Of a DNA stretch of 64,000 nucleotides, positions 48,184-55,491 are shown one piece after another; position 1 is the stretch's first letter, and the number at the start of each line of letters is the position of its first letter. The translations under genes and the position numbers were made by a program. This DNA is from CAZHZT01 sp964537285. GTDB taxonomy: Bacteria; Bacteroidota; Bacteroidia; Chitinophagales; Saprospiraceae. The notes beneath the pieces are model-generated. The model saw only the letters and a program-made list of their open reading frames with translations, was not told where the DNA came from and ran no database searches. Location: positions 20,367 to 84,366 of the forward strand of contig CAZHZT010000005.1 in assembly GCA_964537285.1 (NCBI GenBank), read 5' to 3'.

Positions 48184-49194
48184 ATGATACAATATCTTCA
48201 AAACTCCAACCCCGAGGACCAAGCCGCCAAAAATATTCCCAATGATGGCCCAATACTCGACGCTTACTCGAATACTATAATCAGAGTAGCTAAGGAGTTA
48301 AGTGATTCTGTTGTTCAAATTAAAGTCGCTAAACCCGATAATCAAAGGCGACGAAACCAAAGGCAACGCCCTTATGGCAGCGGTTCAGGTTTTATCATAT
48401 CCAGCGACGGATTTGTAGTGACAAACAGCCATGTGGTCAATAAAGCAAGTAAAATTGAAGTAGCTCTTCAAGATGGAAGGCAGTTCAGCGCAAACCTAAT
48501 TGGTGAAGACCCTGCCACAGACATTGCTGTCCTCCAAATCCGTGCAGATCAATTGAAGCCTTGCTTTTTTGGCGATTCTGATCAATTGCAGGTAGGACAA
48601 GTGGCCGTTGCTATCGGTAATCCCTATGGTTTTCAGTATTCGGTCACGGCTGGTGTTGTTAGTGCTTTAGGCAGAACACTCCGCTCGGAATCAGGCCGCT
48701 TGATCGATGATGTAATTCAAACAGATGCAGCATTGAATCCAGGCAATTCAGGAGGACCTTTAGTGAATTCTTTAGGGCAAGTAATTGGTGTAAACACTGC
48801 CGTCATTCTACCAGCCCAAGGATTGTGTTTTGCTGTTGCCTCTAACCTTGCCCAGTTTGTCGTAAGCCAATTAATCCTGAATGGTAAAGTTAAGCGTGCT
48901 TATATTGGTATTGCTGGTCAGCACATCCGCCTTGACCAAAGATTGAGAAAACGCCTGGAGCTTACCGTCCAATCGGGTATTTTAATTGAACATATCGAAG
49001 CCGACGGTCCTGCCTACAATTCAGAACTTCAAAAAGGTGATGTAATCATTGGGTTCGAAGATAAAGACGTACATTCCATTGATGATCTCCACCGCTTTTT
49101 AGATGAAAAAGCGATTGGAAAAAAAAGTCGATTGTTTGTTTTGCGCGATAAAAAAATTGTAAGCGTCGGCGTAATCCCAGGAGAATTATTGTAA
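48184..49194 (+). CDS. HtrA/DegP-like serine protease with PDZ, no signal peptide
   Basis: 336 residues. Trypsin-like domain about 30-215: GSGSGFIISSDGFVVTNSHVV (His83), DPATDIAVLQI (Asp113) and DAALNPGNSGGPLVN (Ser189). A single PDZ domain (about 235-335) has GILIEHIEADGPAYNSELQKGDVIIGFEDKDVHSIDDL. All three catalytic residues are present. No signal peptide is visible in the N-terminus (MIQYLQNSNPEDQAAKNIPN), so it may be cytosolic, in contrast to most DegP/DegS proteins, or its true start may differ. It lies between the two Rpn-type genes. Confidence 0.9.
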   Translation: MIQYLQNSNPEDQAAKNIPNDGPILDAYSNTIIRVAKELSDSVVQIKVAKPDNQRRRNQRQRPYGSGSGFIISSDGFVVTNSHVVNKASKIEVALQDGRQFSANLIGEDPATDIAVLQIRADQLKPCFFGDSDQLQVGQVAVAIGNPYGFQYSVTAGVVSALGRTLRSESGRLIDDVIQTDAALNPGNSGGPLVNSLGQVIGVNTAVILPAQGLCFAVASNLAQFVVSQLILNGKVKRAYIGIAGQHIRLDQRLRKRLELTVQSGILIEHIEADGPAYNSELQKGDVIIGFEDKDVHSIDDLHRFLDEKAIGKKSRLFVLRDKKIVSVGVIPGELL

Positions 49195-49228
49195 AAAACA
49201 CTTTATTTAAAACTTTTTGTTAAAAAAT

Positions 49229-49260
49229 TTGACTTTTCAAACATAATCCTTGTATCTTTG
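49229..49260 (+). promoter_or_regulatory. Bacteroidota-type promoter for second Rpn gene
   Basis: TTG at 49229-49231, 21-bp spacer, TATCTTTG at 49253-49260. Transcription would start near 49267, which supports the ATG at 49276 over the TTG at 49258. Confidence 0.7.
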
Positions 49261-49275
49261 AAAAAAATTGATACA

Positions 49276-50217
49276 ATGATTATTGCCAATCCCATATACG
49301 ATACGGTATTTAAATACCTGATGGAGGACAATGAGGCTGCCAAGCGGATTATTGGCATCCTTATTAATGAAGAGATAGTTGAACTAGAATTCAAGCCTAC
49401 TGAGCGGGTTAGGGACGCCTCCGGTGTTTCCCTTCCGATGTTTAGAATGGATTTTATTGCAACTATCAAGACTACGGATGGGATAAAAAGAGTACTGATC
49501 GAAGTTCAAAAAACTAAAAAACCTACTGATATTGAGCGTTTTCGCTCTTATTTAGGCAAGCAATATTCTGAACGAGAATCCGAGCCACTCCCCATTATCG
49601 CCATTTATTTTCTAGGTTATAACATCCCTGAACTACCTGAAGCTGTAATCAAGGTAAACAGAATATTAAAGGGGATTATTTCCGGTCAAGAGTATAATGT
49701 AAAAAACGAATTCGTAGAATGCTTGACGCACGATGCCTACATTATTCAAACCAAAAGATTAAAAAGAGGACTCAAAACCCCTATCGAAAAAGTATTAAGT
49801 GTCTTTGATCAAAGCTATGTTATCCAAGGGGAAAATGAGTATTTCTTAAGCTATCCGGACGAACCTACTCCTGAAGAATTACGAGGCATTCTCAACCGAT
49901 TGAAAAAGATTGCTGCAGATGACAGAATACGTGAAGAACTCGAATTAGAGGAAGAAGCTGAATGGGAATATTACAGAACAATTGAGCATTTTCAAAAGGA
50001 AGTCAAAACAGCTAGGAAAGAGGTTCAATTAGCAAAAGATGAAGCTCAATTGGCAAAAAAAGAAATGGAATCAGCGAAACTACAAGCCCAAAAAAGGGCC
50101 TCTCAAATTAAGCAAGCAGTCTTACTCTTTTCAAATATGGGAATCTCACCTGATGAAATTTCTCGAAAACTCGGCCTTTCCAAAGAGGAAGTCCTGGCAA
50201 TTATTGAAGAAAAATAA
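49276..50217 (+). CDS. Rpn-type PD-(D/E)XK nuclease/transposase-like protein
   Basis: 313 residues from ATG 49276 (MIIANPIYDTVFKYLMEDNEAAKRIIGILI). The longer frame starts with TTG inside the promoter region. Nuclease-like core: MFRMDFIATIKTTDGIKRVLIEVQKTKKPTDIERFRSYLGKQY (Asp ... Glu-x-Gln-Lys). After a middle region comes a coiled coil (about 235-280) and the C-terminal helices ILFSNMGISPDEISRKLGLSKEEVLAII, a DNA-binding-like helix-turn-helix. Same broad family as the gene at 46928, but not closely similar, so the pair does not look like a recent duplication. It is closed by a hairpin. Confidence 0.82.
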   Translation: MIIANPIYDTVFKYLMEDNEAAKRIIGILINEEIVELEFKPTERVRDASGVSLPMFRMDFIATIKTTDGIKRVLIEVQKTKKPTDIERFRSYLGKQYSERESEPLPIIAIYFLGYNIPELPEAVIKVNRILKGIISGQEYNVKNEFVECLTHDAYIIQTKRLKRGLKTPIEKVLSVFDQSYVIQGENEYFLSYPDEPTPEELRGILNRLKKIAADDRIREELELEEEAEWEYYRTIEHFQKEVKTARKEVQLAKDEAQLAKKEMESAKLQAQKRASQIKQAVLLFSNMGISPDEISRKLGLSKEEVLAIIEEK

Positions 50218-50227
50218 GTTAATCAAA

Positions 50228-50278
50228 ATTGGCCACGATCAGCTGTAAGTGCTTTATAAACAGTTAATCGTGGCCAAT
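50228..50278. terminator. Hairpin after second Rpn gene
   Basis: ATTGGCCACGAT (50228-50239) pairs perfectly with ATCGTGGCCAAT (50267-50278). It lies between this gene and the convergent subtilisin gene. Confidence 0.7.
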
Positions 50279-50316
50279 CCTGACTCATCCCTCTTAATCT
50301 TGGTTGACTTTAACCC

Positions 50317-52077
50317 TTACCTTTTCACAAGTTTACCACTTAAAATCTTACCTTCCATCTTTAATCTATAAAAGTAATAGCCATTCGCTAATAATGGTAC
50401 CTCAACGGATTCGATATTTTCCAAAAGATTCAGTTTCCTGGAAACTAGTAATTGCCCACTTGCATTAAACAATTCAAATTGTACATTCTCCTTAGAAATT
50501 GCCTCATCAAACGATAAGAATATCCTATTTGAAAATGGATTAGGGAACACCCTCACTGTTTCGTTTTCCTTCACTTTCTCTACATCAGAAACCATATCCA
50601 AAGCCATACTTACTGCAGCCAGGGCATCAACGCGCCCATATCCATAAGTATGATTCGGTACTTCCGAGCCAGGAATGCCACCACACTCCTGATCTGTTGT
50701 TCTGGGAACAGCTGTTAAACGGATAATTTCTTCGATTTCATCAACATTGCCCGCCAGATTAGGATTGGCAGAAATAATCAGTGCTACCAATCCTGCCACA
50801 TGTGGCCCGGCCATACTCGTGCCGGTAGCAAGGCCATAATTTCCGTTCAAGGTAGCTGAACGCACCCCCACACCGGGGGCAGAAACATCCGGTTTCAATC
50901 TGTTACTACCATCAACCGTAACAGGCCCACGACTGCTAAACCCGGCAATCGTATCATTTTGCTGCGTCGCTCCTACCGAAAAACTACTTTCGTAAATGGC
51001 CGCCGGACGATTAACCGTAGAACAAGCATTTCCACTATTACCAGCAGAAACCACAACCACAACCCCTGCTGCACGCAAATTATCTACGGCCATTTGCATC
51101 ACCTCAAAGTTATTAGGGAAACAACCTTCAGATTCCGGGCAGCTCCACGAATTATTGATCACATGTGGTGCCAGACCAGGATTTGGATTCTGACCATCTA
51201 AATCGTAAGGAGCTAAAAACCATTCGAAACATTCAATGTAAGTAACCGGCGTACCCACCCCTTTATCCATATTACGGCAACCGATCCATTGCGCGTCAGG
51301 AGCAACCCCGATTTGATTATCCCCTTCATCCCCTACCATAGTACCCATGGTGTGAGTACCATGAAAGTGGTCATCACAAGGGGAATCGCTTGCATATCCG
51401 CAAGGGTTTGTGTCTCCATTGATAGGCATTTGAATGGCATCGTGCCAATTATAAGCATGTTCAGCGACCATCCCATCCCAGCCTCTATACTTTTCTTTCA
51501 ATGCCGGGTGATCCCATTCATAGCCAGTATCCTGACCACCAATAACAATATCTTCTCCTCGAATGCCCAAATCCCAGACTTTATCTGCCTGAATCTTTGA
51601 TATTCCCCATTCTACGGCATTACCGCCACGGGAGGCACCTGAAAGGAGGGGCTGCGCAGGGATTTCTGCCTGAATAAGAGGATTTCCATGAATATTTTTC
51701 ACTCCTTCCAGAGACGCAACTGCTTCGAGAACATCCAGTTTGCTTTCAACAAAAGCTGCATTGATTAAGAAGAAAGACTGATAATAAACCTCCGCCTGAT
51801 CAAGTAAATTGATCAACGCTACCTGGGATTTCTCAGCAGTTGCACGTAGTTGAGCATAGACGAAAGCCCCTTTCTCCTGTTTGGTAGACAAGTTTTTTAC
51901 CAAAGACAAGTCCGCTTGCTCTTGCATAACTACAATGTATTCGACAAGTTGCCCTGCCTCTGCTTTGTCCAGAACATTTGGGTCTACTTTATTTTTCCAT
52001 GAATTATTGGCGTAGGAGAATGTGACACTGAAAAGTGTCAATATTGTAATAAAAAAAAGAGTTAATAAATGTCGCAT
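50317..52077 (-). CDS. Subtilisin-like (S8) protease with T9SS type A sorting domain
   Basis: 586 residues; signal peptide about 1-24 (FSVTFSYAN). Inhibitor I9-type propeptide about 35-125. Catalytic domain about 150-490: GGQDTGYEWDHPAL (Asp), DHFHGTHTMGTMVG (His), NNSWSCPESEG (oxyanion Asn region) and GTSMAGPHVAGL (Ser). The C-terminal domain (about 510-586) has VRVFPNPFSNRIFLSFDEA, NGYYFYRLKMEGKILSGKLVK, the type A signal for T9SS. It is a secreted general or specific protease. The gene is preceded by dyad copy E at 52141-52242. Confidence 0.92.
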   Translation of the reverse strand: MRHLLTLFFITILTLFSVTFSYANNSWKNKVDPNVLDKAEAGQLVEYIVVMQEQADLSLVKNLSTKQEKGAFVYAQLRATAEKSQVALINLLDQAEVYYQSFFLINAAFVESKLDVLEAVASLEGVKNIHGNPLIQAEIPAQPLLSGASRGGNAVEWGISKIQADKVWDLGIRGEDIVIGGQDTGYEWDHPALKEKYRGWDGMVAEHAYNWHDAIQMPINGDTNPCGYASDSPCDDHFHGTHTMGTMVGDEGDNQIGVAPDAQWIGCRNMDKGVGTPVTYIECFEWFLAPYDLDGQNPNPGLAPHVINNSWSCPESEGCFPNNFEVMQMAVDNLRAAGVVVVVSAGNSGNACSTVNRPAAIYESSFSVGATQQNDTIAGFSSRGPVTVDGSNRLKPDVSAPGVGVRSATLNGNYGLATGTSMAGPHVAGLVALIISANPNLAGNVDEIEEIIRLTAVPRTTDQECGGIPGSEVPNHTYGYGRVDALAAVSMALDMVSDVEKVKENETVRVFPNPFSNRIFLSFDEAISKENVQFELFNASGQLLVSRKLNLLENIESVEVPLLANGYYFYRLKMEGKILSGKLVKR

Positions 52078-52140
52078 AGCGAATTAGTTTTAATATTCGT
52101 GATTATTTAGCTCATAGCCGCATTGCCTTTAAAACAATAC

Positions 52141-52242
52141 GTTCTTTAACAAATTGCGTAGAACTTTAAACATGAGTCATCTCGAAAATTCGGGATGACT
52201 TATGTTTGAAGTTCCATTTTATCACAATTTATATCAAAGAAC
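52141..52242 (+). repeat. BoxA-like dyad repeat, copy E
   Basis: GTTCTTTAACAAATTGCGTA and inverse; the inner stem is CATGAGTCATCTCG / CGGGATGACTTATG, nearly the hairpin found at 18502-18535. It lies upstream of the subtilisin gene. Confidence 0.82.
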
Positions 52243-52400
52243 TAAGTACTCTGTAACCTAATTCAGAGAATTTGGTGTTTTTTTATTCAGGGAAGCCCGA
52301 ATACCTCAATAACCTAACACTTCAAATAACGCAATTAAAACGTTATTGATTCTCTTAATTAAACCACATTATTGTCATTAATTAGCGTGAAGGCTAATCC
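52243..52400. other. Intergenic gap before small membrane protein
   Basis: AT-rich; no feature recognised. Confidence 0.35.
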
Positions 52401-52907
52401 CTATTTTGAAAACAACCTCGACCAACCAAAACGAATCCCAAGTAATAGTAAAACAAATACAATCACTAAAAAGCCTATTGGCAATCGAGAAAAGAAGATG
52501 ATATGCGTACGATCAACCACCCACATAATAACCATCACGGCGGCTATCATCATTAAAAGACCAGAGAGCCTCTGAAAACCGGGGATCAAACGTAAATCCA
52601 CATTCCGCCGAATGATCAAAAGAGTAACAACCATTAAGAAGATAGGAAGAATCTGTGTATTGAGTTGCCAACTGAATATACTTTTTCTTTCAAATAAGAA
52701 TAAATAAATATTCAGCGTGATTGCAAAAATACCAGGAATACAAACCAGGTAAACCAAGGTTGAGTATAAGTATTTCCAAGGAGATAAATGCCCTTCATCT
52801 TTGCCAAAAAAACCTGCGAGAACAGCTGCAAAAGGAACAATCACCACATAAAAAATAATGTAAATGGGATTTTGATTCAAAAAAGTCAGAAATTCGCCGA
52901 GCGTCAT
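52401..52907 (-). CDS. Membrane protein of unknown function
   Basis: 168 residues from the preferred Met at 52907 (MTLGEFLTFLNQNP); an upstream Met (52970) would overlap the divergent PgeF gene. Four to five membrane helices: about 15-32, 50-70, 85-103, 115-133, 143-160. No family was recognised. It is divergent from pgeF with a gap of about 70 bp, so the two may share a control region. Confidence 0.7.
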   Translation of the reverse strand: MTLGEFLTFLNQNPIYIIFYVVIVPFAAVLAGFFGKDEGHLSPWKYLYSTLVYLVCIPGIFAITLNIYLFLFERKSIFSWQLNTQILPIFLMVVTLLIIRRNVDLRLIPGFQRLSGLLMMIAAVMVIMWVVDRTHIIFFSRLPIGFLVIVFVLLLLGIRFGWSRLFSK

Positions 52908-52977
52908 GATGTCTAATTTTGGGCGAAGATAAATAATTAAGTTATTATTGCCCATCCACTCACAAAGCAAGTATAAA

Positions 52978-53724
52978 ATGAGTTATTATAAACCCACTAT
53001 ATTCGAGCAATTTCCCAATGTAGTTGCTGCAGAAAGCCGCCGCCAGGGAGGAGTAAGCCCCACCCCCTGGGAATCGCTCAACTTAGGACTATACACAGAT
53101 GATAGTCCTGAAAATGTAATCCAAAATCGCAGTATTTTTTTTGATTCATTAGGCATTCCGGTCAATTCGGTGGTGGGAAGCCATCAAGTACATGGCAAAC
53201 AAGTAATGATCGTTGATAAACCCGGACAATTGGAGGGTTATGATGCCCTCATTGCAGACAAACCCAATCTATATCTTACAATAACAGCAGCCGATTGCGT
53301 CCCTATTCTTATTTATTGCCCTGAGAAATCTGCAATTGCCACTATTCATGCCGGTTGGAGAGGAACATCAATAAAGGTTGTCTTAGAAACCATCAATTCT
53401 TTAAAGCAACATTTTGATGTAGCTCCCGAAGACTGCTTTGCTTATATAGGAACCTGTATCGATAGCCTTTCTTACGAAGTAGATGCCGATGTAGGAGATC
53501 ATTTTGATGATGCATTCAAACACTGGGATGAAGGTCGAAAAAAGTTTTTCCTGAATTTAAAAGAAGCGAATAAAAGCCAATTGATGGAAGCAGGTGTTCC
53601 TGAAGAACAAATTGAAGTGTCACCTTTTTCAACTTTTGAAAATAATGATCTTTATTTTTCTTATCGGAAAGAGAAGGGGAAGACAGGGAGAGGGGTGGCA
53701 GTTATTGGCATGAAGGGACGTTAG
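52978..53724 (+). CDS. pgeF: Peptidoglycan editing factor / laccase-domain protein (PgeF/YfiH)
   Basis: 248 residues from ATG 52978 (MSYYKPTIFEQF); the upstream in-frame Met would overlap the neighbour. Diagnostic motifs: WESLNLGLYTDDSPENVIQN, VVGSHQVHGKQV (His ligand), TAADCVPILIYCPEKSAIATIHAGWRGTS (Cys and His ligands) and SFSYRKEKGKTGRGVAVIGMKGR at the end. PgeF-type proteins remove mis-incorporated serine from the cell-wall precursor UDP-MurNAc; homologues act as purine nucleoside phosphorylases. The gene is closed by a repeated 16-mer and a long hairpin. Confidence 0.9.
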   Translation: MSYYKPTIFEQFPNVVAAESRRQGGVSPTPWESLNLGLYTDDSPENVIQNRSIFFDSLGIPVNSVVGSHQVHGKQVMIVDKPGQLEGYDALIADKPNLYLTITAADCVPILIYCPEKSAIATIHAGWRGTSIKVVLETINSLKQHFDVAPEDCFAYIGTCIDSLSYEVDADVGDHFDDAFKHWDEGRKKFFLNLKEANKSQLMEAGVPEEQIEVSPFSTFENNDLYFSYRKEKGKTGRGVAVIGMKGR

Positions 53725-53739
53725 TTCCTGAAGCACTAG
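53724..53739 (+). repeat. 3'-end 16-mer GTTCCTGAAGCACTAG, copy 3
   Basis: It begins at the last base of the pgeF stop (TAG) and is followed 7 nt later by the hairpin at 53747-53804. It has the same relation to gene end and hairpin as the other two copies. Confidence 0.75.
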
Positions 53740-53746
53740 TGGGATG

Positions 53747-53804
53747 GCCCGGATTGGAAATCCTCGCGAGCAGCGCAGCACTCGCGAGGACTTCCAATCC
53801 GGGC
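53747..53804. terminator. Long perfect-stem hairpin between pgeF and ALDH genes
   Basis: GCCCGGATTGGAA and its inverse TTCCAATCCGGGC enclose a second stem TCCTCGCGAG / CTCGCGAGGA around CAGCGCAGCA. It lies between convergent genes and is much longer than a usual terminator. Confidence 0.8.
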
Positions 53805-53821
53805 AATTCAATTCCGTAACC

Positions 53822-55348
53822 CTACAAATCAAACTTTATACCCTGTGCCAGTGGCACTTCTGCACTATAGTTAATCGTATTCGTTTGACGACGCATGTAA
53901 GCTTTCCAGGCATCCGATCCACTTTCACGGCCACCGCCCGTTTCTTTTTCACCACCGAAAGCACCGCCGATCTCAGCACCGCTTGTTCCAATGTTCACAT
54001 TGGCGATACCACAATCTGAACCTGAAGAAGAAAGGAAAACTTCAGCTTCGCGCATGCTATCGGTCATAATCGCTGATGACAAACCTTGTGGAACGTTGTT
54101 GTGAATAAGCAATGCATCATCAAGATCCTTGTACTTCATAATGTACAAAATCGGTGCAAACGTTTCTTCTTTTACCATTTCGAAATGAGGCTCCACCTCA
54201 GCAATGCAAGGTTTTACGTAACAACCACTTTCAAAACCTTCACCCTCTACTACTCCGCCTTCAATTAAGAAGTTCCCCCCTTCCGCTTTGACTTTTTCGA
54301 TAGCACTTAGGTAAGTATTCACGGCATCCTTATCAATAAGCGGCCCAACGTGATTATTCTGATCCAGTGGATTGCCAATTTTTAGCTGTGGGTAAGCCCC
54401 TGTCAACTTATCTTTTACCTGATCATACACACTTTCGTGAACGATCAAGCGACGGGTAGAAGTACAACGCTGGCCCGCTGTACCAACTGCTCCAAACAAA
54501 GCTCCTGTAAGTACTACATCCATGTTGGCACTAGGGGTAATAATAATACCATTGTTACCCCCCAATTCAAGGATTGTTTTACCAAGGCGGCTCGCCACTT
54601 CAGCAGCTACGATTTTACCCATACGAATACTGCCCGTAGCAGAAATCAAAGGAACGCGCTTGTCTTTCGTTAAAAACTCTCCGACTTTGTAGTCGCCATT
54701 GATGATACAACTTACTCCTTCCGGAATGTCATTATCTTTTAGAACTTTGTGAAGAATATTCTGGCAAGCGATGGAACAAAGCGGGGCCTTCTCAGAAGGT
54801 TTCCAAACGCATACATCACCACAAACCAAAGCAATCATAGAGTTCCAGGACCAAACCGCAACAGGAAAGTTAAAAGCAGAAATAATCCCGACAATCCCTA
54901 GTGGATGCCACTGTTCAAACATACGGTGATTCGGGCGCTCCGACTGAATGGTCAAACCGTATAGTTGGCGTGAAAGCCCCACTGCAAAATCACAAATATC
55001 AATCATCTCTTGTACTTCACCCCAGCCTTCCTGAAGGCTTTTACCCATTTCGTAAGAAACCAGGCGGCCAAGCGCATCCTTGTGTTTACGCAACTCTTCA
55101 CCGTATTGGCGAACGACTTCCCCTCTTTTAGGAGCAGGAATAGTGCGCCAAACGTTAAAAGCTGCTTGCGCTTTTTCAATGACTTTATCGTATTCTTCGC
55201 GCGTCGTTTCACTCGCACTACCTATAAATTTCCCGTCAACGGGAGAGTATGAATCAATATAATTGCCAGAATTTGTGGATTCTAGCCCGGTGCCGGTGCC
55301 ATCATTTTTTTCTTTCAGGCCCAATTGCTTCAAAAAATCTAGGTTCAT
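53822..55348 (-). CDS. Aldehyde dehydrogenase, ALDH7/antiquitin-like (possible alpha-aminoadipic semialdehyde dehydrogenase)
   Basis: 508 residues from the preferred Met 55348 (MNLDFLKQLGLKEKN). Key motifs: FNFPVAVWSWNSMIALVCGDVCVWKPSEKAPL (NAD binding), ETTREEYDKVIEKAQ near the N-terminus, TILELGGNNGIIITPSANM (catalytic Glu), GTAGQRCTSTRRLIVHE (catalytic Cys) and the C-terminal GGAFGGEKETGGGRESGSDAWKAYMRR. The last motif, with E-x-x-x-G-x-x-x-G-S-D, is typical of ALDH7, which oxidises alpha-aminoadipic semialdehyde in lysine breakdown. The substrate assignment is by family only. Confidence 0.88.
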   Translation of the reverse strand: MNLDFLKQLGLKEKNDGTGTGLESTNSGNYIDSYSPVDGKFIGSASETTREEYDKVIEKAQAAFNVWRTIPAPKRGEVVRQYGEELRKHKDALGRLVSYEMGKSLQEGWGEVQEMIDICDFAVGLSRQLYGLTIQSERPNHRMFEQWHPLGIVGIISAFNFPVAVWSWNSMIALVCGDVCVWKPSEKAPLCSIACQNILHKVLKDNDIPEGVSCIINGDYKVGEFLTKDKRVPLISATGSIRMGKIVAAEVASRLGKTILELGGNNGIIITPSANMDVVLTGALFGAVGTAGQRCTSTRRLIVHESVYDQVKDKLTGAYPQLKIGNPLDQNNHVGPLIDKDAVNTYLSAIEKVKAEGGNFLIEGGVVEGEGFESGCYVKPCIAEVEPHFEMVKEETFAPILYIMKYKDLDDALLIHNNVPQGLSSAIMTDSMREAEVFLSSSGSDCGIANVNIGTSGAEIGGAFGGEKETGGGRESGSDAWKAYMRRQTNTINYSAEVPLAQGIKFDL

Positions 55349-55408
55349 AACGCTGGATTTTGTTGTTTTAAAATTGATCCGCAAAAGTAATAAAAACTTG
55401 GAGGTTGA

Positions 55409-55472
55409 GATATATCTGTTGTAAAAGAAGGTTGGTGCTAAAGCACCAACCTTCTTTTACAACAGATATATC
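55409..55472. repeat. Perfect 64-bp palindrome between ALDH and RND genes
   Basis: GATATATCTGTTGTAAAAGA then AGGTTGGTGCT, and the exact inverse, joined by a loop of a few bases. It sits between two genes of the same strand, ending 19 bp before the RND stop. It is a likely terminator for the RND gene or a mobile palindrome. Confidence 0.8.
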
Positions 55473-55491
55473 AGCTAATTTTATGCTTTAC

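Noticed and set aside
49258..49275. TTG start for the second Rpn-type gene
   Set aside because: It lies within the predicted promoter box TATCTTTG and before the expected transcription start.
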